Positions 1-11,213 of a stretch of 64,000 nt of DNA are shown piece by piece (position 1 is the stretch's first letter; the number at the start of each line of letters is the position of its first letter). The stretch comes from Aureobasidium sp. EXF-3400 (lineage: Eukaryota; Ascomycota; Dothideomycetes; Dothideales; Saccotheciaceae): positions 84,353 to 148,352 of the forward strand of contig SWBL01000101.1 in assembly GCA_024195585.1 (NCBI GenBank), given 5' to 3'. The notes beneath the pieces are model-generated. The model was not told the DNA's origin. It saw only the letters and a program-made list of their open reading frames with translations, and did no database searches. The position numbers and the translations under genes are program-made.

Positions 1-2
1 GT

Positions 3-3000
3 TGCTCGGATTGTACAGTAGGCCCTGACCAACTGGGTTGGAGAAATATTCCCGCTTCTCACTCTCAACGCACATGGGCCCATCTTGTGTTAGCCGTTCT
101 CACCATCTGCTGGGTTCTATATGTCATCGTTACCGAACTACGTGGCTACATTCGCATTCGACAGGCCTATCTCGCATCTCCGGAACACCGTATCCGCGCT
201 TCAGCTACAACTGTGCTTGTCAGCGGCATACCTAGAAAGTGGCTGACTGTCGATGCACTAAATGGCCTGTACGATGTCTTCCCTGGGGGTATTCGCAACA
301 TCTGGATCAACAGAAACTTTGACGATCTTGCCGACAAGGTTTCAGAACGCGACAAGATCGCTCGGAACCTCGAAGAAGCAGAGACCAACCTGATCCAAAA
401 ATGCATCAAGAAGCACAAGAAAACGGAGGCCAAGAAAGCCAAAGAGCAAGGGAAAACAAAATCCAAGGAAGAAAAAGAACAAGATAGGGCTAAAGCCGAT
501 GCACAAGCCGAGCGCATCGCCCAAGGCAATGGTGTAAGTTCTGGAGATCCTCATCAGGTGCCGCACAATTTGCAAGAGGTTCTTGAGGAGATAGAGGAAG
601 ACGAGCACAGACACGACAAACAGAGAAGCTCGTCTCCCGAAGGCTTGCGGGATCGACTTGGTCAAGGATTCGGTGCTGTTGGTCATGGATTTGGTGCAAT
701 CGGTAACTTCGGTCGTAAGGTTGTCGGCGAGGTTGCTGGCGATGTCAACCGTGTCATTCGCAATGTCAATGATTCGGTAGACCAGGCCAACAACATGACA
801 GGCTTCTACGCAGACATTGATGATACCAACAAGTCTGCACCTGCCGAAAGACTTGCATTTGATGCATCGGTACCGGCACCTGGGCCTGCACCTGCTCCAG
901 CACCCATGTCTGCTCCCATACCTTCTGCTGATCCCATGCCCTCTGCTGATCCCATGCCCTCTGCTGATCGCATACCTTCTGCTGCTCCCATACCCTCCGC
1001 TGCTCGTGTGTCCTTTGATCCTACGAAAATCAAAAGAGAGAGTCGCCAATCTGGAAGCGACAAATTCGAGCCTAAACGACCAACCGGGCTCAGGAAACCC
1101 GAGGACGTTGCGGTGCTAGATCGAGTCGCACCTCCCAAAACCAATCGTTCCGATCAAAGCGAGCCGTACTCAACCAAAAGGCAGTCCAAGAGCCAAGATA
1201 CATGGACAGACAGTCCAAAGTCTGGCATCAAAGGATCAACCACGTATGATGAAGACAATGCCACTGAACCAAGAGGCGCGCCTAGGAGGGCGTGGGATGC
1301 CCTGATAAAACAGGTGAAGGCAAGCCCCTTGCCTCTACCTAGTCCCCAACCTCATGCTGTGGAAGAAGACGAATATCCTCTGCATACTATTGGACAGCCT
1401 CAGAACCCCGATCTTAACAAGAACGCAGCTCAAGGAGTTTCCAAGAGCAAGTGGGCTAATAAATTCGGTTGGCTTCAGTTCTGGAAGAAAAACGACGAAG
1501 AAGAGAAGCCTGTCTATCCAGAAGCTTTCAACCAGGAGCTTGCCGACGCTGAAGAAACCGAGGCTGTGTGGACGCTCTACATTGATCCAAAGGACCGCGA
1601 TACTCTTCGTGAACCGATATTTGACCTGTCGTGGTGGCCTCGCTTACCTCTAATGGGTAAGAAGATCGACAAGATCTATTATCTTCGCAAAGAGCTTGCC
1701 CGGTTGAACGTCGAAATTGAAGAGGATCAGCAAAATGTGGAGCGCTTTCCATTCATGAACTCAGCTTTCATTCAGTTCAACCACCAAGTTGCCGCTCATA
1801 TGGCTTGTCAGTCTGTCAGTCACCACATGCCGCAACACATGACACCTCGTCTGGTAGAGATATCGCCTACTGATGTCTTGTGGGACAACATGTCTATGAA
1901 GTGGTGGGAGCGCTATCTGCGCAGTGGCATCGTCTTCGCTGCTGTAGTCGGTATGCTGTTCCTCTGGGCGCCTGTGGTCGTTGTGTCTGGTTTCTTGTCA
2001 ACCCTCAATACCCTGGAGACTATCTCGTGGCTGTCATGGATTCGCAAGCTACCACCTAAAGCTGTAGACTTGGTTCAGGGTGTTCTGCCTCCAATCTTCC
2101 TGAGTATTGTGCTTGCATTGGTTCCTATCATACTTCGACTTTTGGTCAAGCAATCAGGAGTTGCCACAGGTAACAGTAGAGAAATGGGTATCCAGCTCTA
2201 CTATTTCGCATTCCTGTTCATCCAGGTCTTCCTCATCGTTACCTTGTCATCTGGCTTACCCGCGTTCTTCAAGGAGGTTGCGGTTGAGACTTCGAAAATT
2301 CCACAAACTCTCGCATCGAACTTGCCGAGAGCCTCGAACTACTTCTTCTCTTACCTTACTGTCCAGGCCCTCAACAACAGCGCAGGTGCGCTGCTGCAGG
2401 TTGCTGCTTTGTTGAAGTGGTTCTTGTGGGCACCTATGGTAGATACTACAGCCCGCCAGAAGTGGAAGAGGCAGACCAGTCTGAACCTGGTGAAATGGGG
2501 ATCGTTCTTTCCTCCGTTCACTAATTTTGCTGTCATTGGCATTATCTTCTCGATCATTGCACCTCTGGTCATGGTGTTCAATCTGGTTGTGTTCTGCGTG
2601 TATTGGATCACACAACGATACAATGCCCTTTACGTCTACCAATATCGTCATGACACAGGAGGTCTTCTGTTTCCTAGAGCCATCAATCAGTTGTTTGTTG
2701 GGTTATATGTCATGGAGATAGCTATGATTGGTCTTTTCTTTGCTTTTCCAGGCAAGGACAAGTGTACAGCACAGGCTATAATCATGATTGTCATGCTTGT
2801 GGGCACCATCATCTTCCAATGGGTTTTGAATGATGCATTTGCACCATTGTTCCGATACTTGCCAATTACCCTAGAAGACGACGCTGTCATTCGAGACGAA
2901 GAGTTCGCTCGTGCTCAACGTCTCAAATGGGAGAGTTTGGCTGACCAAGAAGGCGAGCATGAGCGACTGCAACATGATCCAGAGACCACAATAGAAGAAC

Positions 3001-3662
3001 GAGAGAGAAAAGAGGCAGATGAAGAGGAAAGGGCACTTGCCGAGGAGCGTAGAATGATTCAAGAGTACAGACGCACCAGCACCCGCATGTCAAGCTATGG
3101 TTCTGGCTCTCATACTGAGCGCCCTACACCCGCTATTATGGACACTAAGCCTGCGAATAATAACAGCGGTGATCGCTGGAAGAAAGTCAAGCTGGTCAGT
3201 GAACCTGTTCGCCACTTGCGCAGGATTGCCCGACCACACGCGCATGGCATGGATGGAGTTAGACCCACTGCCACAGACGTGGACCCTCAGACCCCACAGG
3301 TGGACATGGAATCTCAGAAACAGGTTGGTGATGTGCTCTTCGGTGGCTTCAGTGACGAACTCGAAGACTTGACACCTGAAGAGCGCGACACGCTCATCCG
3401 CTATTCCTTCCAACACTCTGCGCTCCGCGCCCGTAGGCCGGTCGTTTGGATTCCGCGTGACAGTCTTGGAATATCAGATGATGAGATCGAGAGGACTAAA
3501 CGCATGAGCACTGTCGACGACACTCACCCAGAGACCGAGAAGAGGACTCCGAAGACCAACATATGGATCAGTAATGAAGGAACCGCGCTGAACGCAAAAG
3601 GCAAGGTCGTGTTTAGAAGAAGCCCGCCGGATTTTGCTAATGTAGATCTGATTGCTCTTTAA
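3..3662 (+). CDS. CSC1/OSCA-type (DUF221) cation channel, 5' end cut by window edge
   Basis: The frame is open from the window edge, so the start and first membrane segments lie outside; about 1219 residues are visible. It opens in an outer loop, then a membrane helix (VLAVLTICWVLYVIVTEL), then the cytosolic domain of the PHM7/CSC1 family. That domain holds a roughly 350-residue Lys/Glu/Pro-rich insert and resumes before AFIQFNHQVAAHM (about residue 587), a family hallmark. The pore-like multi-helix core starts near WWERYLRSGIVFAAVVGM (about 633) and ends near residue 940. A charged tail with an EER-rich helix follows. Family members are osmo- or mechanosensitive, calcium-permeable channels, or act in late exocytosis, at plasma or internal membranes; the exact role here is inferred. 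No intron is needed in the visible part. The protein is longer than usual because of the cytosolic insert. Confidence 0.9.
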   Translation, partial: CSDCTVGPDQLGWRNIPASHSQRTWAHLVLAVLTICWVLYVIVTELRGYIRIRQAYLASPEHRIRASATTVLVSGIPRKWLTVDALNGLYDVFPGGIRNIWINRNFDDLADKVSERDKIARNLEEAETNLIQKCIKKHKKTEAKKAKEQGKTKSKEEKEQDRAKADAQAERIAQGNGVSSGDPHQVPHNLQEVLEEIEEDEHRHDKQRSSSPEGLRDRLGQGFGAVGHGFGAIGNFGRKVVGEVAGDVNRVIRNVNDSVDQANNMTGFYADIDDTNKSAPAERLAFDASVPAPGPAPAPAPMSAPIPSADPMPSADPMPSADRIPSAAPIPSAARVSFDPTKIKRESRQSGSDKFEPKRPTGLRKPEDVAVLDRVAPPKTNRSDQSEPYSTKRQSKSQDTWTDSPKSGIKGSTTYDEDNATEPRGAPRRAWDALIKQVKASPLPLPSPQPHAVEEDEYPLHTIGQPQNPDLNKNAAQGVSKSKWANKFGWLQFWKKNDEEEKPVYPEAFNQELADAEETEAVWTLYIDPKDRDTLREPIFDLSWWPRLPLMGKKIDKIYYLRKELARLNVEIEEDQQNVERFPFMNSAFIQFNHQVAAHMACQSVSHHMPQHMTPRLVEISPTDVLWDNMSMKWWERYLRSGIVFAAVVGMLFLWAPVVVVSGFLSTLNTLETISWLSWIRKLPPKAVDLVQGVLPPIFLSIVLALVPIILRLLVKQSGVATGNSREMGIQLYYFAFLFIQVFLIVTLSSGLPAFFKEVAVETSKIPQTLASNLPRASNYFFSYLTVQALNNSAGALLQVAALLKWFLWAPMVDTTARQKWKRQTSLNLVKWGSFFPPFTNFAVIGIIFSIIAPLVMVFNLVVFCVYWITQRYNALYVYQYRHDTGGLLFPRAINQLFVGLYVMEIAMIGLFFAFPGKDKCTAQAIIMIVMLVGTIIFQWVLNDAFAPLFRYLPITLEDDAVIRDEEFARAQRLKWESLADQEGEHERLQHDPETTIEERERKEADEEERALAEERRMIQEYRRTSTRMSSYGSGSHTERPTPAIMDTKPANNNSGDRWKKVKLVSEPVRHLRRIARPHAHGMDGVRPTATDVDPQTPQVDMESQKQVGDVLFGGFSDELEDLTPEERDTLIRYSFQHSALRARRPVVWIPRDSLGISDDEIERTKRMSTVDDTHPETEKRTPKTNIWISNEGTALNAKGKVVFRRSPPDFANVDLIAL
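915..1004 (+). repeat. 18-bp coding minisatellite in the CSC1-like gene
   Basis: Five consecutive 18-bp units encode the hexapeptide P-(I/M)-P-S-A-(D/A). They follow a Pro-Ala run in the cytosolic loop. The units differ mainly at third positions and at the last codon (GAT or GCT). The array stays in frame. Confidence 0.85.
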
Positions 3663-4513
3663 TGGGCAGGATCAAGGAGTTTGTGGTTTTGGTCTTTCTT
3701 TCCTCATTTGCATAGCGCTGGACATGGACATTGGCATGGAACTCAGGGGGCAGGCATGTCATATCATTGCATTTTCAACTACAAGCGCATCACATATTCG
3801 TATGAACTCATTTTCCTAGAGTATACATTCTTTGTTTTCTCCTTGTGAATGCCATCTATCCATCTCTGTAGGTATCTTCCCTGAATCCAGTCTTGACATC
3901 CTCGGGATAGAGCAGGTTACGCCCTTACCGCAAGACAGAACATTGTCCTTCGTCTGGGAGGCTGTTTTCTGATCTGCTTTCGAGCAACTCTTTTCGGGTC
4001 TTCCTAACAGGCAGTAAGACAGTCGAGGTGATGTGGTGGGTGGGCAACCCTGTCAAGAATATAACCCACCGGTTTCTTCTTCGCCATCTGGTTCTAGCCT
4101 AGGTCATGAATTCTTGGCCATTCAGACGCTTTCTGGTCATCGAAGAAGTAAGAAATGGTGTTGAGCCTCTAGCGAATGCAAAGGTTGACAGAAGCGTTGC
4201 AATTTTCGTTCCCAAAACAATGTCAAAGAAACAAGCCACCAGGACAAGACGCAAAGACCACAGTGTCACTCACTGGTGCACGACCGTTCTCCGTGTATTT
4301 TGTTGCTTGATGCAGTGAACGGGCCGAAAAGTTGAAAAAGGTTCAAATGTGACAATGAATTCTTATGTTTTTGTCATTTCAGAGACGCTCATCAAGAGCG
4401 CAGGCGTATATGCATTGTTCCTTCCCTCCTCTTAACCTTCCAAAAATCCTTTGAAGAGGAAACCACTTTGAACCCAAAACCATGATGCTGCCGAACAAAG
4501 AAGAAGGAGGCAT
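3663..4513. other. Convergent intergenic region, no gene seen
   Basis: About 850 nt between the 3' end of the CSC1-like gene and the 3' end of NUP85. It should hold both 3' UTRs. Short open frames here have no recognisable protein character. Confidence 0.6.
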
Positions 4514-7500
4514 TTACATCCACACCTTACCCATCTCAATCGCGACTTGGCATCTCAAGACTCTCATTACGTCCTCAGACTTGATGCTCTTGCCCTTCAT
4601 GTATACAGCTCCGACTCTCCAGTCCCAGGCTCTCTTCACCTGTATACCTTCCATCACGCCAGCACTGGAGTCGCCACCATTGCCGTTCTGCTCTGAAGCA
4701 ATGCTGCCGCTGCTGTTAACCATGTTCCAGCTCACGCTCTGCTTCAGACCTGCAATCGACTTGCTAAGATCGGGGGTTGAGGATGATGGTGTAACAGTAC
4801 TAGGCGTGTTCGAGTTGGAAAGATATGTGTTGATTGCAGCGTTGAAAACAGCGGAGTTTTGCGCGTAGATGCCGGGGGTGATCGTTTCGAGGTCTTCGAT
4901 TGCGCGAATTAAAGTGAGGAGGTGTGGTGTCTTCAAGATTTGCTTTGTTTCTGTTCTTTGGGTCAGTGACTATTCCTCTGCTTGACATGCCAAAAATTGC
5001 CAGAGGGACTTACGATTCATAAGAGGCAATGCTTCGCACAACAAAGTCATCAAAGCATCCACCTGCACTACAGACTGGGCCTCGGGATCATACAAGCCAC
5101 CACGGATGGAGTCTGCGGCAGATTCGATGACAGCCATCAAGGCCCTAGCTGCTTCACGTTTCCGGGCTAAAGGCCTCAGCATACCAGGCTTGCGGCTCGC
5201 GGCTTCCTCGTCGTCTTCAACGTCAGCTTCTGCTGCATCTTTGGCAGCATCTGCGTCACGCAAGTCATAGAAGCGGCGCAGCGTCGCATAACCACTAAGC
5301 TGAGATGCAAGCAGTTGAGCAGCTGCAACGTCTTGACGAGCAACCTGGTGGAGAGTAGCATGCTGATCATTGAGCAGAGCATCCAACTGCGGATCGATGG
5401 TTGCCTGTGGAGGGTATGCAGCACTCTGCACCAGACATAATGAGATCAGCAGATCAATGGTACTGCGAAGCTTCTGCGAGGCGTGAGCACGGGCGTAGTA
5501 GATCAAAGCGCTGCCATAGTCTTGACTGGAAGCTGCCAGATCATCGGCATAGCGTTCAGAGATCTCGCGGACCTGGTCAGGTAGACCGATCTCGTTGAGG
5601 ACAGCGAGGACCTTATCCACTCGCGTTGTCGAATCAAGGGTGATCTGGTTCAGCACGTCCGAGATTTTCGATTTGGCTGTCTCGAAGCTATCAAGACGCC
5701 CAAGCACACGACAAGCCAGATCCCAGCCTTCTTGCACAGGTTTACCAGTCGCACTCTTGAAGGAATCCTTCTTGGCCAATACTGAAGCGTATTGTATCAA
5801 GACGTCATCACGCTTAATCAAGTCAGGCTGGGTTGGTTGGCCATGATTCAAAACCATCAAATCGTCTTGGTCAAAGGCGTCCAGGATGTTGCTTGCCGAA
5901 GAGGGCATCCAACCTGCAACAGTAGCTAGTTCAACAAGAGCAGAAGCGATTGGCAAAGACCACGACCTCATGATGCCGATAAGGCCCTGAATATCGTCTT
6001 CACAAATACAGGCAAGACCAACCTGGACGGGGTTAACAGTATTGAGGTAGAACTCTTCTTCATCGGGTTTGTCGGTGGTAGCAGCGAAAGCCAGAAGGAG
6101 TTGTTTCTTGTACGCGAATACAGGCGAGATGTCGACTTGACGCATCGACTGTGACTGGCGCATGGAACGTCTACTGGCGGCGAAGTCATCTGAGATGACA
6201 TCGTCGTCTTCACCATCCCACCAGGCAGTGAGGAAGATAACGGCCTCCAACCAGTCCTGAGTAGCAACCATGATCTCGTCTCTCTTTCCCAGCAGTTGAC
6301 CGTACAAAGTTTTCAGACTCTCGTAGATGAGCCAAGGCACCTTACTCTCGGCACGCCGGCTGGCGGTGCTGAAACTCATGCTCACTCTGCCAAAGGGTGC
6401 GGCCGGAAATTGGTCCTTGTCACGACTGTCTGCTTCTGCAAAGTCCTGCAAATCTTGAAGTTCGCGACGAACACGGTGGCGGAAAATGGTCCAGTCAGAG
6501 CCCTTGACATCCCAGTCGTTCTCGGTGACAGCAGGACAGGTACTAAGCAGATCCACGCAGCGGCTGACAACTTCACGAACAGCGTGAAGGTGGCTTCCCG
6601 AATATCCAGGTTCATCGTAACCATCTTCAATAGCAGATTCCGCTTGTGACCAATCGGCAGTTTCCAGTAAGCTGATAGCGTTAAGGACGTCACCACGCAA
6701 CGTGCAGGCATATACCATGTCCCAGAATCGATCGTGAGCAACGGGAGTAGGACGATGGCGCATGACGTCTGTGAGATCATCGGGGAAGGGGTTGTGGTAG
6801 GTGTTCAGCCAGTCGAGCATGGCACGCGGGATCGAGGTAGGGTGGTCTGAGGACATGACAAGGTTGGAGTAAGCGTTCGAAGGTTGGTACGAGGAAGGGG
6901 CATTGGCGGATGTGGAGAAGGGGTGGTGTAGACGGAGAGCGAGCTGTGCCAGATAGTTTGCTTTGTCAAGACCGGAGTTTGATTTGGGACCAATGGAGCC
7001 TGACTGGGACTTGATCTGGGCATGTTTCTGCCAGAGCTGACCCAGTTGTTGTGCTGTACGATTGGGTATAACAGGTGTGGTTGCGAGTTTGGTGTCAGCG
7101 TCCAGTTGGGCCATAAGGGAATCGGTGCGCAAGATCAACTCGTCGCTTTCGTTTAGTTGTGGGGCAGGTTTGGTAGCCATTTTCTTTGCAATGCCGGGAA
7201 TAGCCGTCTGTCTGTCCTTGTCGATGCGCAGGCCGGTAGACTGACGCAAAGAATCGCCCATGACATTGCCATAACGTGAACGCTTCAGACCACGGGGCGA
7301 TGAGAGCATGGCTGAGGGTTGTGTTGGCTTGTTGACGGAGCGGAAGGCAGATGGAAAAGCAGAATTGAAGGCGGGTAATTGGTTGTTGGGATAGTCGTCT
7401 AGTATGCTCTCGCCATGAGCATCCATGTCGTCGTCGAAGTCTTGATGATGGTTGCGCGGTGGACTGCTAGGTACGGCAAAGGCAGGCTTCTGGGCTTTGG

Positions 7501-7696
7501 GGTGGGTGTGGAAAGTGTTGCGAGATTCGCCAAAGAGCGAGCTTCCATAGACGCTGGGAGGCGGAGGGCCGGCTGGGGTGAAGGAAGCATTTGTGTATCC
7601 AGTCGGCGGAGGGTGTGCGGGTGTTGTCGACGGATGGTCATTGTCGCGGCGCGAGTTGGGCGTCGACGGCGGGTCTGAGTCTGGCACCTTGAACAT
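4514..7696 (-). CDS. NUP85: Nucleoporin NUP85 (Y-complex scaffold)
   Basis: Structural subunit of the outer-ring Nup84/Y complex of the nuclear pore. Two exons are inferred: 7696-5014 and 4950-4514, split by a 63-nt intron (GTAAGT..CAG, 5013-4951). The join restores ...PLMNQTKQILKTPHLL... and gives 1039 aa. The N-terminus, MFKVPDSDPPSTPNSRR, followed by a proline-rich stretch with SFTPAGPPPPS, is typical of filamentous-fungal Nup85. The rest is an alpha-helical ACE1-like solenoid with no catalytic motif. The C-terminus (VKRAWDWRVGAVYMKGK) is also family-like. It is longer than yeast Nup85 mainly because of the disordered N-terminal ~200 residues. It converges on the CSC1-like gene. Confidence 0.88.
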
Positions 7697-8251
7697 GGTC
7701 GTCTATCTCACAGGCATGTGATGTGGATGGAGAAGGGCTCCTGTTTGCGCTCGTGTCCAGATAACGTCGAATAAGTGTATAGGTCCAATGCATGCAATAA
7801 ATACTTGGTGTTTCGCGTCTTGGTTTGATCGCGAATCTTTAGAGCTCGGCGCTTGGACCATCTTCCTCTCTGCACCTTCCAGTGACCAGTGACCAGCCTC
7901 TCCTTCCCTGTCTCTTGCTCCTGCTTGGGGTTCGTTCTTGATCGGCGTCCACTTCACTCACCCGAAGACAATTCTTTCAAGGTAAGCTGTTTCTCTCACT
8001 TCCATGTCCATTCTGATGAAAGACGCTGGGGCCATATGAACTGCTTGTTCCAACAGCCTCACTTTGATGTCGCGCGTTGGACGTTTGCTTGATTTCAAAA
8101 CCAGTATTCAATATCTTCTCACTTTCTGATTCGACCATCCAGAAACACAGCATCGCATTCTTCACATCAGTTCATGTCCAGTGCTGACTCTTATACCACA
8201 GAAATCCCAATAGATCATTATCTCATTTTATAGTCTGATCATCAAAATCAT
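7697..8251. other. NUP85 promoter and aldolase 3' flank
   Basis: About 555 nt holding the upstream region of NUP85 and the 3' UTR of the aldolase gene. A donor-like AAGGTAAGC occurs on the + strand near 7978, but no coding exon can be attached to it. I see no other feature. Confidence 0.5.
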
Positions 8252-9348
8252 CTAACCACTCTTCTCGAGCTCTTGCTCCAACTGCTTCAGTCCCTCGTAC
8301 ACACCGCTCCAGTTGCTCCACTCTTGCTCACCACCCTGGAAGCCACCTTGTAGCGGTAGTCGGGCTCCCTCCTTGTCACCGAAGCCCCAGCATCTTGCGA
8401 TCGCCTCCTTGATACCAACAGTACCCCATCTACCAATTAACCTCTCACCTTCGCAGATCTTGAACTGCAGCTCACGCAACTTCTTGTTGTCTGCACCTTC
8501 TTGGAACATGTTGAAAAGCTTGACTACGACGCGAGGGAAGATGCCTGCAAGTCCATCAATGGCTCCTTGGCCGCCAATGGTAAGGACTGGCAAGAGATTC
8601 TGACCCAGGCCCGAGAAGACCTTGAAGTGCGAAGGATCAATCTTTGGCGACGAAGCAATCAAAGTGTGGTCAGGGATATCGCCGTGCGATAGCTTGCAGC
8701 CTACGATGTTGGGGTGTTGGGCAAGGCGCTCAAAGGTCGAAGGAGCCACAACGATGTTGTTGGTCACACCAGGGTAGTGGTAGCTGTACAATGCGTAAGT
8801 GCTTGGGCAAGATGTGCAAGGCTGCAGTCATACGTACATCATGATGGGGACGGGGCTCTTGTCAGCCACTGCCTCGAACCACTTGGCAATACCCTGCTGG
8901 CTGGCGGCCGAAGCGAAGTAACCTGGTGTGAGCACCATGCCGTACTCAGCACCAGCCTTTTTGGCATCCTCGAGCTGGATCAGAGTCTCCTCGACATTTT
9001 GCGTAGCAGTACCGGCAATGATGGGTCTGTCCTTGTAACCAGCATTGTCGAGTTCCTTGCGCTGGCTGGTGATGAGCTCGTTACGTTCCTTGTTGGTGAG
9101 GTGAATGGCTTCGCCAGTTGACCCAAGGATGACAAGTCCACGAACTCCACCCTTGACAAGGAAAAGGGAGTGTTTCGTCTGAGTCTCGAGATCGAGAGGG
9201 GTGTTGACAGGGTCGTAGTTGGATGCCGACTGAGAAGCGAAGAAGGTGGGCACCTGCAAGCTTGTCAGTGTCACGAAGCGTCGTTTGGCGGGGTCAGAGA
9301 TGCACGTACGGGGACGTAAATGCCCGAGGGAGGAGGAGAGGAAACCAT
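8252..9348 (-). CDS. DapA/HOGA-family class I aldolase (LGA1/GaaC-like)
   Basis: Schiff-base aldolase of the dihydrodipicolinate synthase superfamily, cleaving or forming a 2-keto-3-deoxy sugar acid or 4-hydroxy-2-oxoglutarate. Three exons: 9348-9310, 9253-8838 and 8783-8252, with introns of 56 and 54 nt (GTACGT..CAG, GTACGT..CAG). The product is 328 aa, normal for the family. The spliced start is MVSSPPPSGIYVPVPTFF. Visible motifs are the GSTGE pyruvate-binding loop (VILGSTGEAIHLT), the catalytic Tyr in PIMIYHYPGVTNN and the Schiff-base Lys in IVGCKLSHGD. Fungal relatives include L-threo-3-deoxy-hexulosonate aldolase of galacturonate catabolism and mitochondrial 4-hydroxy-2-oxoglutarate aldolase; the substrate cannot be chosen from motifs. 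No clear mitochondrial leader is present. It is divergent from the lactonase-like gene at 9750. Confidence 0.88.
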
Positions 9349-9749
9349 TGTGAATCTGAGGAAAGCGGTACAACAATAAGCGGACAAGTCTAAACAGCTC
9401 GAGCCTTTGTTGAACTAAGGTAGGTACAGTAAGAGGGGCAGGGCGGAGTTCTTATTACACGACGGCTGCATCATTGGCCGCGAAGAAGACCGAAGCTCGG
9501 GTTGCAGGCAACATGGAGCCCCACGTTCCCCAGAGATTGCTCGCTGCTCGGCCTAGCTCTGTCCCGAGCAAGAGCGCCAACAACAAGACTGTCGACAAAA
9601 ACACACCGAGTCGGCCAAGATTGAGTCCAACTGTCGGCTGTTGAGTCCATGGCCTCGTTCCATCCTCTGTCGGCATCGCTGTCGCGCTCTATCTCTCACC
9701 GACCCTGACATTCCATCCTCTTGTCACGAACAGGGACAAATTACCAATC
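9349..9749. promoter_or_regulatory. Shared intergenic promoter of aldolase and lactonase-like genes
   Basis: A 401-nt interval separates two divergent start codons (9348 minus, 9750 plus). Both products are carbohydrate-acid type enzymes, so joint control is plausible. I could not single out a specific binding site. Confidence 0.5.
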
Positions 9750-10876
9750 ATGGCACCACAACACCCCATCCTTGATAGTCACACCCACCTCTGGCCTGCA
9801 TCAGCTGCTGATGCAAATGGTCATGCATGGATGAATGACCCTGATTTTGTTCTCTCAAAGCAACATATCCTTTCCGACTACACGACTGCATCATCCTCTT
9901 GCCCACCCACTGGTGTCATCTATGTAGAGACTGACCGCCGACTGCAAGACCCTTCTTCATCGTCTCTACACACTTGGGCTGCAGAACCCATCAAGGAACT
10001 GCAGTTCCTACGCAGCATCGTCGAGGGTGCATATGGCGCCGAAGCCTCGAATCTGCTTCAAGGCATTGTGGCGTGGGCACCTGTGAATCAAGGACCAGCA
10101 GTGTTTTCTCAATGGCTAAATGTAGCTGAAAAGACTACCGGACCAAAGACTTGGGAGCGCGTGAAGGGCTTCCGATTCTTGCTGCAAGCCATCACCGATA
10201 AGCCAGAATTTGAGAACCTGGTCTTGAGTGATGACTTTATCTCCATCTTGAAGTCTTTCTCTCAACGAGAGAAGAGATTCACTTTCGATGTAGGCATCGA
10301 CCAACGCAGCGGTGGCACCTGGCAGTTGGAGACTTTTTCCAAAGTCTTGGAGAAATTGTATGACAACATACCGGAAGACAAGAGAACAGTGATAGTCATG
10401 AGTAAGACAACACTTTCTAACTCGATTGTTTTGGCGTATGCGAATTGGCTAACATTAAGACAACAGACCACATGTGCAAACCAGAGTATACATCAAAGTC
10501 CTCTGACTCCTTTTCGCAGTGGAAAGGCTGCATTCAAACCTTTGCTTCTTACCCTCAAGTCTACATGAAACTCTCTGGCGCCTTTTCGGAACTCAGCAAC
10601 GATGCTTCTCTGCTTGACACTGCAGATCCCAAGGAGTTAGCAACCAGGATCCAAGCATGGACAGACGTTGTCTTTGACGCATTCGGCCCCGAAAGAATCA
10701 TGTTCGGAAGTGACTGGCCAGTCTGTAATGTGAAAGGACCGGAAGGAGAGGGAAGCTGGCCTGTCTGGACAAGTGTAGTAGAAGAAGTGCTGAGCCGAAG
10801 AGATTGTACAGATCAAGAAAAGGAACGGGTATGGAGTGGAACAGCAAGAGAAGCATATTTTGGATCCACAACGTAA
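9750..10876 (+). CDS. Amidohydrolase-2 family metal-dependent hydrolase (L-rhamnono-lactonase-like)
   Basis: TIM-barrel metal-dependent hydrolase of the COG3618 group, which includes sugar-1,4-lactonases such as fungal L-rhamnono-gamma-lactonase (LRA2). Two exons, 9750-10401 and 10467-10876, with a 65-nt intron (GTAAGA..CAG); the join gives VIVMNHMCKPEY and a 353-aa protein. Metal and active-site signatures are the N-terminal HTHLW (residues about 11-15), the His of NHMCKP (about 219) and the Asp of FGSDWPV near the C-terminus. No signal peptide, so probably cytosolic. The divergent neighbour is a keto-acid aldolase, which fits lactone opening and aldol cleavage in one sugar-acid route. Substrate is inferred only. 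Confidence 0.85.
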
Positions 10877-11213
10877 GGATATAGACATTATGATGTGGAA
10901 AAGTCTGAAGTTTAGCAAGATATGTAAAATATAAGAAACGTCCACCCATATGATTTGCGACCAAGGATCCTGGCTCTGAACTGCTTGCCACCCCTACGCC
11001 AAGTCATGCATAATACATGTGCAAGAAAATAACAAGAAAAATCCGCTGTCGTGACATCATTGAACGAAAGGAAAAGAGAATTAAGTGATCCAATGCGATA
11101 TCCGCACAAAGATGAGTCGCTTGAAGTTCGAATCGGCGTCGAGGGCTTCCAATTGCACCAAAAATAGGGAGCAAGTTACTTGGGGCGACCTCTGCTCAGA
11201 TCATGTCTTCTGA
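10877..11213. other. Convergent 3' flanks, no gene seen
   Basis: About 337 nt between the lactonase-like gene and the SYLF gene, expected to be two 3' UTRs. Nothing else is recognised. Confidence 0.5.

Noticed and set aside
342..1049. 235-codon minus-strand frame
   Set aside because: Antisense to the low-complexity insert of the CSC1-like gene; the repeat creates stop-free reverse frames.
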